The notes below the pieces were generated by a model. It worked only from the letters and a program-made list of their open reading frames with translations. It was not told the DNA's origin and did no database searches. From assembly GCA_025059875.1 (NCBI GenBank), contig JANXCT010000001.1, positions 1 through 64,000 of the forward strand: a stretch of DNA of 64,000 nt, in the 5' to 3' direction. This document shows, one piece after another, positions 28,287 to 38,829 of the stretch (position 1 is its first letter; each line of letters begins with the position of its first letter). This DNA comes from Candidatus Kapaibacterium sp. GTDB taxonomy: Bacteria > Bacteroidota > Ignavibacteria > Kapaibacteriales > HRBIN21. Both the position numbers and the translations under genes were made by a program.

Positions 28287-30248
28287 TCAGACCGTCTCTG
28301 GCTGCAGAGCTGCTATCTCCGCTAGCCATACGGCAGCCTCTGCATCGCTCGGCATGCGCCAGTCTCCACGAGGCGAAAGGGCAACCGTTCCAACCTTCGG
28401 TCCATCGGGCAGACACGAGCGCTTGAACTGGTTGGCGAAGAAGCGCTGGTAGAAGCGGCGCATCCATTCCAAGAGCTGCTCCTCTCGATACTGCTCACCA
28501 AAAGCCAATCGGGCCAGTAGGAAAATCTTGCGCGGCGAGAAATGGTAGCGCACCATGTGGAAGAGAACGAAATCGTGAACCTCCAGTGGCCCCAGGACTT
28601 GTTCCGTCTGCTGTCGAATCCGGTCCCCATCAGCCGGCGGGAGCAGCTCCGGAGAGATCGGCGTGGAGAGGATGTCGTACAGAACCTCTGCGACTTCTCC
28701 CGAAAAGAGGGTACGTGCACACCACTCCACGACGTAACGCACCAACGTCTTGGGCAGGCCCGCGTTGACCCCATAGGCGGAGAGATGGTCTCCACCGTAT
28801 GTGGACCAACCCAATGCTAACTCCGAAAGGTCGCTTGTCCCTACCACCAGCGCGCCGAGTTGGTTGGCTAGGTCGAAAAGAATTTGAGTGCGCTCACGAG
28901 CCTGGGCATTCTCGTACGTGACGTCCAGCACCTCCTCTGGATGCCCGATAGCACGTAGATGCTGGTGGACGGCTTCCGTGATGGGAATGACATGCAGAGT
29001 TGCTCCCAAGGCTTGGACTAAACGCTGTGCGTTCCGCTGGGTCCGCTGGGTGGAGCCGGGACCAGGCATAGAGACAGCGTGGACCTGGGTTCTCTCTCGC
29101 CCGAGGAGGTCCATCGTAGCAGTGCAGACCAGCAGCGCCAATGTGGAGTCTAGACCTCCCGAGACTCCAACAACGACACTCGTGTTCTCCCCCAAGTGGA
29201 GGAGCCGTCGGGCCAGCCCACGCGTCTGAAGGGTGAAGATTTCCTCTGCCCGCCGTCCTCGCTCATGCTCCTCTGCTGGTACGAATGGGGTTGCAGAGAG
29301 CGGCCGGAACAACCGCTCTGCCCACCGTTCCGCAACTCGAATAGGAGAAAGACGGTAGTTCCGCCTCGGTTGCGAGGCCGTGAAAGTCGTATTCGTCAGG
29401 CGGTCGTGGATGAGGCGCTCGACATCTACATCCACGAGGATGAGCTGCTGACGGAAAGCAAACCGTTCGCTTTCCGCCAACAGGATGCCGTTTTCCGCAA
29501 CGAGGCTATGTCCAGCGAAGACCATATCCGTCGTAGACTCCCATGCCCCAGCGGAGGCATAGGCATAAGCAGCGATGCAACGCCCTGACTGAGACTGCAC
29601 CAACAACCGCCGATAAGCAGCCTTTCCAAGCACCTCGTTGCTAGCGGAGAGATTCAGAATCACCGTTGCCCCCGCTACTGCCATATCCCCGCTTGGAGGC
29701 TTCGGTGCCCAGAGGTCCTCGCAGAGCTCCACCCCAAGGACCGCACCCGGCAGATTCTCCACAGGGAAGAGGAGATCCGTCCCAAAAGGAACCTCTGCCC
29801 CTTCCATGGGAAGGGTGGTATGGGAGCACTCCATCGCGGAGGCAAACCAGCGCCGCTCATAGAATTCCCCATAGTTCGGCAGGTACGTCTTCGGAATGCA
29901 ACCTGCCAGGCGGCCCTGTGCCAGCACTGCTGCGCAGTTGAAGAGACGCCCCCCAAGCTCTATCGGTAACCCTACAACGGCAACAAGTTCCAGCTCCTGC
30001 GTGACTGGCAGCAGCTCTTGGAGTCCCTCCCACGCAGCACGACGCAGAGCGGCTTCGTAGAAGAGGTCCCCACACGTATAGCCTGTCAGACTCAGCTCCG
30101 GAAAGAGCACAATGTGCGCGCCCTTATGGGCAGCGACACGGAGTGCCTCTACGATACGGCCAACGTTGTAGGAGACATCTGCCACTCGGAGTTCGGGGGA
30201 GACGACGGCAAGCCGCAGGAAACCGTAAGCATGTAGCGGGAAACGCAT
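28287..30248 (-). CDS. nadE: glutamine-dependent NAD(+) synthetase
   Basis: Last step of NAD synthesis with glutamine as the nitrogen donor; 653 aa, two domains. The N-terminal nitrilase-type glutaminase shows the triad Glu (FPELSLTGY), Lys (PKTYLPNYGEFYE) and Cys (GVELCEDLW). The C-terminal synthetase has the PP-loop SGGLDSTLALLV near residue 363, GTSDLSELALGW and KTLVRYVV. The full-length fused form is intact. Faces the nadD-containing string on the other strand, and the two encode successive steps. Confidence 0.96.
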   Translation of the reverse strand: MRFPLHAYGFLRLAVVSPELRVADVSYNVGRIVEALRVAAHKGAHIVLFPELSLTGYTCGDLFYEAALRRAAWEGLQELLPVTQELELVAVVGLPIELGGRLFNCAAVLAQGRLAGCIPKTYLPNYGEFYERRWFASAMECSHTTLPMEGAEVPFGTDLLFPVENLPGAVLGVELCEDLWAPKPPSGDMAVAGATVILNLSASNEVLGKAAYRRLLVQSQSGRCIAAYAYASAGAWESTTDMVFAGHSLVAENGILLAESERFAFRQQLILVDVDVERLIHDRLTNTTFTASQPRRNYRLSPIRVAERWAERLFRPLSATPFVPAEEHERGRRAEEIFTLQTRGLARRLLHLGENTSVVVGVSGGLDSTLALLVCTATMDLLGRERTQVHAVSMPGPGSTQRTQRNAQRLVQALGATLHVIPITEAVHQHLRAIGHPEEVLDVTYENAQARERTQILFDLANQLGALVVGTSDLSELALGWSTYGGDHLSAYGVNAGLPKTLVRYVVEWCARTLFSGEVAEVLYDILSTPISPELLPPADGDRIRQQTEQVLGPLEVHDFVLFHMVRYHFSPRKIFLLARLAFGEQYREEQLLEWMRRFYQRFFANQFKRSCLPDGPKVGTVALSPRGDWRMPSDAEAAVWLAEIAALQPETV

Positions 30249-30270
30249 TTACCCGCTTCTTACTCCCGTG

Positions 30271-30344
<74 letters not shown>

Positions 30345-30365
30345 ACCTATGCTGGAGCTGGTAAA

Positions 30366-30373
30366 CAAAATTA
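30366..30373 (-). promoter_or_regulatory. promoter -7 box for tRNA-Pro / nadE
   Basis: TAATTTTG on the minus strand (30373-30366), 22 nt before the tRNA 5' end. No good -33 element. The same gap holds TAATTTCG (30412-30419) on the plus strand, one base from the consensus, in place for folC. Confidence 0.5.
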
Positions 30374-30450
30374 CAACTTGCCGACGAGCCCCCTGCAGCA
30401 ACCCCCTACGGTAATTTCGCAAGCCTGTGCAGAGCTGACTAACAAGCGAA

Positions 30451-31746
30451 ATGTCCGCTACCCTCTCCACCCTACTCCAGCGCCTTTACCGACTCCATCG
30501 CTTCGGCATTCGCCCGGGATTGGATCGGATAACAGCCCTACTGGACCAGCTTGGCAATCCCCATCACCGCTACCCGTCCGTCCACGTAACGGGGACAAAC
30601 GGGAAGGGAAGCGTTTGCGCCATGACGGCTTCCATCCTGCAGGCCCAAGGCTACCGCGTTGGACTCTACACGTCGCCGCATGTGTGTCACTTCTCGGAAC
30701 GCATCCGCATCAACGGGATTCCAGTATCCGACGAAGCCATCGCAGAATTGCTTCCGCTGCTACTGGAAACGGCGGAGAGCCTTGGAGCCACCTTCTTCGA
30801 GGTTACCACGGCCTTGGCCTTCCAACTCTTCGCCGAGCACGGAATCGACATCGCCGTCGTGGAAGTCGGCATGGGCGGACGGTATGACGCCACAAACGTC
30901 ATCTCTTCCGCTGTCGCCGTCGTCACGAGCATCGACTACGACCATCAGCAGTTTTTGGGCTCTACGCTCGAAGAGATTGCCTGGCAGAAGATTGGCATCG
31001 TCAAGCCTAGCAGTGCTGTCGTCATTGGCGAGCGCAATCCACGACTCCGCGAGCTCTTAACCCAGTGGGCCTACGAAGTTCAGGCACGCCAAGTCGTCAT
31101 CCCACAAGCAGTGCCAAAGCGCCTCCAGGCCCTCCCAACGCTGGAACAGCTTGTATTCCTGCCCGAGATTGGAGAGCTCGTACTTCCGCTTGCCGGCGAG
31201 CACCAAGTGTGGAACTTAGCGATCGTCTTATCCATCCGGGCGCTCTTAGCCCCAATGTTTCCCGTTGAAGAAGCAGCCCTTGCAGAAGGCCTCCGGCACG
31301 TCCGCCAATGGGGAGGTCTCCGAGCACGCATAGAACCTTTGCGTCTCTCTCCACCGCTTGTTGTAGACGTTGCCCATAATCCTGGTGGAATCTCTGCCCT
31401 ACTGCAAGCGTTGGACCTCCATGGCTACTCCTCGACACGCTGGCAGCTCGTCTTCGGAGCTATGGCCGACAAAGACTACGAGAGCATGCTCCGCCTTTTG
31501 GCCCCCTACACTAGCCACTTAATTGCTTGCTCCCCTGCAACGGAGCGGGCTGTGCCAGCAGAGCAGTTGGCAACCGTGGCCTCCCGTTGTGGGTTCTCCT
31601 CGATTGAGGTTATTCCGAGTGTTGCGGAGGCTGCCCGACGGGCATGGGAACGGGAATGCCCGACGCTCATCGTTGGCTCCTTCTACGTAGTTGGGGAAGC
31701 ACTGCCCGTAGTAGAGCGACTGTGCGGTTGCGAACGGGTAGCATAG
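30451..31746 (+). CDS. folC: folylpolyglutamate synthase / dihydrofolate synthase
   Basis: Adds glutamate to dihydropteroate and to folates; 431 aa, Mur-ligase fold. ATP loop HVTGTNGKGSVCAM (about 46-59), the Omega-loop TSPHVCHFSERIRING, the Mg site EVGMGGRYDATNV and SIDYDHQQFLG, then the C-terminal DVAHNPGG. Whether it is bifunctional cannot be told from sequence. Upstream of the OstA-like gene, whose start lies inside its 3' end. Confidence 0.94.
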   Translation: MSATLSTLLQRLYRLHRFGIRPGLDRITALLDQLGNPHHRYPSVHVTGTNGKGSVCAMTASILQAQGYRVGLYTSPHVCHFSERIRINGIPVSDEAIAELLPLLLETAESLGATFFEVTTALAFQLFAEHGIDIAVVEVGMGGRYDATNVISSAVAVVTSIDYDHQQFLGSTLEEIAWQKIGIVKPSSAVVIGERNPRLRELLTQWAYEVQARQVVIPQAVPKRLQALPTLEQLVFLPEIGELVLPLAGEHQVWNLAIVLSIRALLAPMFPVEEAALAEGLRHVRQWGGLRARIEPLRLSPPLVVDVAHNPGGISALLQALDLHGYSSTRWQLVFGAMADKDYESMLRLLAPYTSHLIACSPATERAVPAEQLATVASRCGFSSIEVIPSVAEAARRAWERECPTLIVGSFYVVGEALPVVERLCGCERVA

Positions 31747-33083
31747 GGCTCTTTCTGCTCCTCTCCTCGGCACTCTACGGTCAGGATCGCCCCGTTGGAC
31801 CACCTTTGCCGGTTATCCTCCACCATGCCGATGCGTTTGCCGTACGGCCGTCAGACAGTGGAGATGTGCGAGAGCTCATCGGCAACGTGTGGCTCCAACA
31901 AGGGAACGCTACCCTCCGCTGTGGCACGGCCCTTCAGTACATCGCTACTGGCCTCGTCGTCCTACGACACAATGTCCGTCTGGAGCAGGACGGGCTCCGA
32001 ATTACCGCCCCTCTCATCATCTACGATCCCGCAGCAGCTACGGCTGTTGCTGAACAAGGGGCAGAAATCCGCCAGGACGGTCGTTCCGTTCGGGCTCGGT
32101 GGGGCTTCTACAACATCGCTCAGCGAGAGCTTCTCCTCGTCACAGACGTGCTCTACCGAGATGAGACGCTAACTCTCTGGACCGATACTTTGCGCTATCA
32201 CCGCACTACCGGAGTCTCCCACTCTTGGGGCGGAGGATATGCTGAAAGCCCTTCAGGACATCTTTCAGCCGAAGCCGACACCATAACGTACTTGCCGCAG
32301 AGCAGTCAGATACGTCTGGCCGGCTCCGCCATCCTTCGGCAATTGGATACGGCAGCCCACGATACCGTTTGGCTCACAGCAGCGACCATACTCCTCCGGC
32401 GAGACAGCACAGGGAACCACCTACGAGCTGAAGGGTCGGCAAGCATCGTGCGGGATACCCTCTGGGCCGCCCGAGCAAGTAGAGTGCTGTGGGAGGAGGA
32501 CTCGGGACACGTCGGATTGAGTGGTAACCCCACTGTCTGGTATGGCGCGGCGGAGCTCAAAGCCGACAGCGTCGTTGTGTTCCTCCAAGGAGGGCAATTC
32601 TCGATCCTGCATGGCTACGGAAACGCTCGACTGCGCATCCGCATTGACACGACCCTACGCATGCACCAGCTAAAGGCTGATTCCGTCAGCCTTCGCCGGC
32701 TAAGCGACTCCCTTGCCGAGCTGCATGCCGTTGGGAACACCCGAACGGTGTATTGGCACTACGATTCGGACGGCGTTCCAGCGGGCCTCTTCCGAAACAG
32801 CGCTGACAGAGTCGAGCTTATCCTCTACGACGACAGCTTGCAGACAGCACGGTGGCTAGGCAAGATCTACGGCGAGTACGTTCCAGAACCGCTCATCGGC
32901 GAACGCCCAGCAGAGTGGTCTCTACCATCTCTGGCGTGGCAAGAGGAACGTCCACTTGTGCCGTCGTGGCGGCATCGTTGGCGGTGGCAAAAAGCATCTT
33001 CAGTCAGCAAACCGGCACCGAAGTCGCAGCGCACGCTCGAGTCGCCGCAGGTACTCACTCCGCGGAATTTCAAGCGCCCCTAA
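31722..33083 (+). CDS. OstA/LptA-like organic-solvent-tolerance protein
   Basis: Predicted periplasmic or envelope protein of 453 aa related to LptA/OstA beta-jellyroll proteins that carry LPS across the periplasm. The GTG start at 31722 gives a signal peptide (RLRTGSIGLFLLLSSALYGQ). Repeated strand patterns such as LIGNVWLQQGNATLRCGTAL, VVLRHNVRLEQDGLRITAPL and ADTITYLPQSSQIRLAG are OstA-like. The C-terminal about 28 residues are read from the antisense of aat, an 84-bp convergent overlap, and look like a late stop-codon extension. MlaE at 34276 and this gene both point to outer-membrane lipid handling. Confidence 0.78.
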   Translation: MRLRTGSIGLFLLLSSALYGQDRPVGPPLPVILHHADAFAVRPSDSGDVRELIGNVWLQQGNATLRCGTALQYIATGLVVLRHNVRLEQDGLRITAPLIIYDPAAATAVAEQGAEIRQDGRSVRARWGFYNIAQRELLLVTDVLYRDETLTLWTDTLRYHRTTGVSHSWGGGYAESPSGHLSAEADTITYLPQSSQIRLAGSAILRQLDTAAHDTVWLTAATILLRRDSTGNHLRAEGSASIVRDTLWAARASRVLWEEDSGHVGLSGNPTVWYGAAELKADSVVVFLQGGQFSILHGYGNARLRIRIDTTLRMHQLKADSVSLRRLSDSLAELHAVGNTRTVYWHYDSDGVPAGLFRNSADRVELILYDDSLQTARWLGKIYGEYVPEPLIGERPAEWSLPSLAWQEERPLVPSWRHRWRWQKASSVSKPAPKSQRTLESPQVLTPRNFKRP

Positions 33084-33584
33084 GCGTTGGGTGTGGGGAT
33101 TGCTGTACTGTGTATCCAGCAGCACAAACCCACGCTGTCGCAACCGCTCCACCAAGGCTACGAACGCAACTTTGGAAGCATCTGGGCGGCGCGTGAACAT
33201 GGACTCCCCGAAAAAAGCCCCTCCGAGTGCGACCCCATAGAGTCCACCTGCCAACTGGTCACCGTACCAAGCTTCCACAGAATGGGCAAACCCCATGGTA
33301 TGGAGCTCCGTGTAGACAGCGATGAGCTCGTCCGAAATCCAAGACTGGGGACGCTCAGCGCAGCCACGGATGACGGCCTCAAAGGCTGTGTTGAAGCGAA
33401 TCTCGTAGTCCCCTCTCCGTAGGGTTTGCCGCAGTGACCGGGAGATGGTGACGCCATCCAGCGGGATGATGGCCCTAGGATCGGGCGAGTAGAAGAAGAC
33501 CTCCCGTGTCTCGGGATCAGCCATCGGAAAGTAGCCATGCTGGTAGGCTACCAGCACCAGCTCTGCCGTCAGTCCACCGGGCAT
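33000..33584 (-). CDS. aat: leucyl/phenylalanyl-tRNA--protein transferase
   Basis: Adds Leu or Phe to N-terminal Arg/Lys proteins to mark them for ClpS/ClpAP degradation. Motifs AYQHGYFPMADP, FYSPDPRAIIPL, ISRSLRQTL, WISDELIAVYTELH, GFAHSVEAWYGDQLAGGLYGVA (read in two pieces), and the C-terminal LLDTQYSNPHTQRLGALEIPRSEY. The ATG at 33584 (194 aa) is chosen; a TTG at 33632 would add 16 residues and overlap trmB further. Its 3' end overlaps the OstA-like gene by 84 bp. Confidence 0.93.
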   Translation of the reverse strand: MPGGLTAELVLVAYQHGYFPMADPETREVFFYSPDPRAIIPLDGVTISRSLRQTLRRGDYEIRFNTAFEAVIRGCAERPQSWISDELIAVYTELHTMGFAHSVEAWYGDQLAGGLYGVALGGAFFGESMFTRRPDASKVAFVALVERLRQRGFVLLDTQYSNPHTQRLGALEIPRSEYLRRLERALRLRCRFAD

Positions 33585-34255
33585 CGCTTCCAGCAACGCA
33601 TCCGAACGTACGGGATCCCGCGGCGGCGGCAAGATTCTTCACGGTCTGTCAGGGGCAGTCCCCAGTCGGCGTCGTCTGTGACGTACTCATAATCGAAGTA
33701 GCCGGTATCCTGCAGCACTTGGCGGTGGTGCTCATCCAGTGCGGGGAAATCTGTGGCGATATACAGAAGCCCATCGGGGCGCAAGACCCGCGCGAACTCC
33801 TGCAACACGAAGGGGGTCAGCATTCGCCGCTTGTGGTGCCGCTTCTTTGGCCATGGATCGGGAAACAGCACGAAGATGCGAGCCACACTGCTGTCGTCTA
33901 TGAACGGCAGACCGTTGACGATGCTGTACCAGAGTACTGCAGCGTTCGGGAGTCCCTCTCGGTGAAGCACCTCCAAGAGTCGTTCCACCAACACCCTGCG
34001 TACCTCTATCCCCAAGATGTTCTCCCGCGGATGCTGACGGGCGAACTCCCGCAGGAAGCTCCCCTCACCACAGCCGATATCCAAGTTGAGCGGAGGTTCC
34101 CCGGAGGCAAAGAACTGGTTCCACTCCAACCGTTCCGGCACCGGAGGATATCCAGGCGGACGGATGCGGAGCTGGTGCAGCGGGATGTAGAGGTAAGGGC
34201 TCCCGTGGTGCCGCAGACGCCTAGGGAATGCTTTAGGGAGGTCCCCAACTGACAT
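33569..34255 (-). CDS. trmB: tRNA (guanine-N7)-methyltransferase
   Basis: Methylates G46 in the variable loop of tRNAs with AdoMet; 228 aa. AdoMet motif LDIGCGEGSFLREFA, GIEVRRVLVERLL, and the family signature FPDPWPKKRHHKRRM with the catalytic Asp. The C-terminal part TDREESCRRRGIPYVRM is typical. Overlaps aat at its 3' end; 20 bp after mlaE. Confidence 0.95.
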   Translation of the reverse strand: MSVGDLPKAFPRRLRHHGSPYLYIPLHQLRIRPPGYPPVPERLEWNQFFASGEPPLNLDIGCGEGSFLREFARQHPRENILGIEVRRVLVERLLEVLHREGLPNAAVLWYSIVNGLPFIDDSSVARIFVLFPDPWPKKRHHKRRMLTPFVLQEFARVLRPDGLLYIATDFPALDEHHRQVLQDTGYFDYEYVTDDADWGLPLTDREESCRRRGIPYVRMRCWKRCPVD

Positions 34256-34275
34256 CCCGCGTCCTCTTCCCTAGG

Positions 34276-35052
34276 TTACAGCACATATCCAAACAGAGCA
34301 TCCAGTACCAGGATCGTCGCTGCGGACGTTGTGAAAGCTCGGACGGTACTCCGTCCCACCCCTTCAGCCCCACCCGTTGTAGCAAAGCCCTCAGCACAGC
34401 CGATGAGAGCGGTCACCCCACCGAACACCGCCGATTTGACCAACCCTATCACTACCTCGGACGTCCGGAAGAATCGCTGGATGGACTCGAAGAAGAGCGC
34501 CGGCGAGATATCAAACTTCAGCACTGTCAGCGCCAAGGCTCCAAAGATTGCGATGACGTTGGAGAACACCGCTAAGACCGGCATCATCGTTAGCGCCGCC
34601 ACAACACGTGGCATCCCCAAGTACCGATCCCGGTCTATCGCCATGATCTCCAAAGCGTCCAACTGCTCAGAGACGGCCATGGTACCGATTTGGGCAGCAA
34701 TCGCTCCCCCAACGCGCCCAGCGATGACCAAGGCGGTGAGCACCGGGGTCAGCTCCGTGAAGACGACTGTTGCAATGGAGCTTCCGAGGTATGGGCGCGC
34801 TAGGGCCAGCAGGTTAAACTTGTCGAAGAGGTTCGTCGCCTGCAGGGCTGCAATAGCTCCCGTGAAGCCACCGATGAGCAGCACCAGTGGAAGCGAATCT
34901 GCTCCGAAGACTGCCATCTGCTGAACCACCAAGCGCCAGTCTTTCACCACCCGGGGGAGATACCTCAGCACACTTCCCAACAGCAGTAGGATGCGCCCGA
35001 GTCCGGCTAAGAAGCGAAGCGTCCAGTGCCCGATGAAGCGAATGGGGCTCAT
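34276..35052 (-). CDS. mlaE: MlaE-family ABC permease
   Basis: Inner-membrane permease of phospholipid-transport (Mla) ABC systems; 258 aa, about six hydrophobic segments. VLLIGGFTGAIAALQATNLF, TELTPVLTALVIAGRVGGAIAAQIGTM, and the conserved ALEIMAIDRDRYLGMPRVVA mark the family. The ATPase (MlaF) and MCE protein (MlaD) are not next to it. The -7 promoter box ends only 7 bases before the ATG, so the mRNA may be leaderless. Confidence 0.92.
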   Translation of the reverse strand: MSPIRFIGHWTLRFLAGLGRILLLLGSVLRYLPRVVKDWRLVVQQMAVFGADSLPLVLLIGGFTGAIAALQATNLFDKFNLLALARPYLGSSIATVVFTELTPVLTALVIAGRVGGAIAAQIGTMAVSEQLDALEIMAIDRDRYLGMPRVVAALTMMPVLAVFSNVIAIFGALALTVLKFDISPALFFESIQRFFRTSEVVIGLVKSAVFGGVTALIGCAEGFATTGGAEGVGRSTVRAFTTSAATILVLDALFGYVL

Positions 35053-35059
35053 AGCAGCG

Positions 35060-35067
35060 CAAAATTA
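35060..35067 (-). promoter_or_regulatory. mlaE promoter -7 box, next to the start codon
   Basis: TAATTTTG on the minus strand (35067-35060). Initiation about 7 nt downstream would fall at the mlaE ATG (35052), predicting a leaderless mRNA. The 96-bp gap to ligA holds both this box and one for ligA on the other strand. Confidence 0.5.
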
Positions 35068-35107
35068 CTCCGCCCCCTACGGTCGCTGCAGTCGCAGTTG
35101 GCCCCTG

Positions 35108-35115
35108 TATTTTTG
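35108..35115 (+). promoter_or_regulatory. ligA promoter -7 box
   Basis: TATTTTTG on the plus strand, 33 nt before the ligA ATG at 35149. Fits TAnnTTTG; no clear -33. Confidence 0.5.
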
Positions 35116-35139
35116 CCCGCAGAGCCACAGCCTACCTGA

Positions 35140-37245
<2,106 letters not shown>

Positions 37246-37249
37246 TCCC

Positions 37250-38383
37250 ATGCGCTTACGGCTCAACCAGACATCAGTGGATTGGCTCCTGCTGCTGACG
37301 GTTGTAGGACTGTCGCTCTTCAGCGTTGCTCTGGTCTACAGCGCAAGTGCCGCCGTAGCTGCCTGGAAATTCGGCTCGAGCCACCATTTCCTGTGGCGAC
37401 AGGCCCTTCGGGCTGGGCTGAGCATTGCTGTCATCCTCGTTGTGCTGCACGTGAACTACCACTTCTGGCTCCGATGGGCGGGACCGATGCTGTGGATAGG
37501 GGCCGGCCTCCTGCTCCTCACGCTCGTGGTTGGAGAACCCATCAAGGGGGCAACACGGTGGTTAGAGCTGGGGTTCTTCCGCTTCCAGCCATCAGAGTTC
37601 GTCAAGTATGCCTTGCCATTGGCAATCGCGGCTCGTCTGAGCTCAGCCGAGCCTCCTCTAGACCTTGCCCATCCTGCTGTCCGACGGGCTATTCTGTGGC
37701 TCGTGCTCTGCTGGGTCCTCATCGCCGCCCAGCCAAATGCTTCCGCAGCTGGGCTGGTTGCTCTCCTCGGATTCCTAGCACTCGCCGCCGTTGGTGTACG
37801 CATCCGCACCCTAGCCCTGCTGGCAGGGCTTGGGACGGCTGGCTTCCTAATCTACGTCTTGGCAGCACCGTACCGCCTCCAGCGGCTTATGGCTTTCCTC
37901 GGTTCGTGGCAGGGGCAGATATCGTACCAGACTCGACAGTCCCTCTTGGCCTTTGGCCACGGAGGGCTGTTTGGTGTTGGGCCTGGTCAAAGCCTACAGC
38001 GGGAGCTCTTCCTGCCGGAAGCTTACAGCGACTTCATCTTCGCTATCATTGGCGAGGAGTACGGCCTCTTGGGAACTACCGCTATCGTAGGAGCCTTCCT
38101 GCTCATCCTCTGGCGTGGACTCCGGATTGCTCTTCACTGCCCTGACACCTTTGGACGGGCAACCGCTCTCTGCATCACGGCAACCCTAGTAGTCTACGCC
38201 CTCGTCCACATGGGGGTCACTACTGGCTTGCTACCCGTCACAGGAGTCCCGCTGCCGTTTCTGAGTTACGGCGGGAGCTCTGTCTTCTTCTCTGCAGCAG
38301 CAACCGGTATCTTGCTCAACATCGGGCGCCGGAACTCCCTGGAGGCTAAGGTGCACCCAACGTTCGTTGTGAGACCATCATGA
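37250..38383 (+). CDS. SEDS peptidoglycan polymerase (FtsW/RodA)
   Basis: Glycan-strand polymerase for septal or lateral wall; 377 aa, about ten membrane helices. RWLELGFFRFQPSEFVKYAL, the catalytic-loop LPEAYSDFIFAIIGEEYG with the essential Asp, and TGVPLPFLSYGGSS near the C-terminus are family marks. FtsW and RodA cannot be separated safely, though the layout is FtsW-like. It stands outside a division cluster, between ligA and a Nudix-like gene (ATGA overlap). Confidence 0.93.
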   Translation: MRLRLNQTSVDWLLLLTVVGLSLFSVALVYSASAAVAAWKFGSSHHFLWRQALRAGLSIAVILVVLHVNYHFWLRWAGPMLWIGAGLLLLTLVVGEPIKGATRWLELGFFRFQPSEFVKYALPLAIAARLSSAEPPLDLAHPAVRRAILWLVLCWVLIAAQPNASAAGLVALLGFLALAAVGVRIRTLALLAGLGTAGFLIYVLAAPYRLQRLMAFLGSWQGQISYQTRQSLLAFGHGGLFGVGPGQSLQRELFLPEAYSDFIFAIIGEEYGLLGTTAIVGAFLLILWRGLRIALHCPDTFGRATALCITATLVVYALVHMGVTTGLLPVTGVPLPFLSYGGSSVFFSAAATGILLNIGRRNSLEAKVHPTFVVRPS

Positions 38384-38829
38384 GCAGCTCTGCGACAGAA
38401 CAGAGCAAGGAAAGCATCGCAGTTCTCATTCGCTCTGCCCTGCATCCCGACAAGATCCTCTTAGTACTACGTCCAGAGGACGATCCCGAGTTGCCTGCCA
38501 TTTGGGGACTCCCAGCCGTTAGCCTCCGACCAGGGGAGTCGGACGATGAGGCCCTCAAGCGGCTAGCTAAGACCAAGCTCGGCTGTGAGCTAGCCGATCT
38601 CCGCTTTCGATGCGCAGGCTCCCAGCAACGCCTGAACTACCGGCTCTCCATGCGCCTCTATGAAGCCTCTCTCTACACCAACCCCCAGTTACCGGCGACC
38701 TCTACTGAGCCAGTTACGCTCTACCGAGCGTGGCGCTGGGGCCGGATAGAGGAGCTGAGTGAAAGCGCCCAGCGTGGATCGTTGTGTTCACAGTTGGCAC
38801 TTCAGAGCTACGCGGCAGATGCAGCGTAA
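38380..38829 (+). CDS. Nudix-fold protein with degenerate catalytic box
   Basis: 149-aa protein whose N-terminal half follows the Nudix fold: KILLVLRPEDDPELPAIWGLP leads to LRPGESDDEALKRLAKTKLG. The spacing and GES match the Nudix box, but the catalytic RExxEE is replaced by RLAKTK. Hydrolysis is therefore unlikely and a binding or regulatory role is more probable. The C-terminal half has no clear motif. It overlaps the SEDS gene (ATGA) and thiI (11 bp), so it is translated in one unit with them. Confidence 0.75.
   Translation: MSSSATEQSKESIAVLIRSALHPDKILLVLRPEDDPELPAIWGLPAVSLRPGESDDEALKRLAKTKLGCELADLRFRCAGSQQRLNYRLSMRLYEASLYTNPQLPATSTEPVTLYRAWRWGRIEELSESAQRGSLCSQLALQSYAADAA

Noticed and set aside
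33506-34252. 248-aa plus-strand frame over aat and trmB
   Set aside because: Antisense of two well-supported genes, no domain.
37282-38145. 287-aa frame inside the SEDS gene
   Set aside because: Shadow of the SEDS gene; no helices or motifs of its own.
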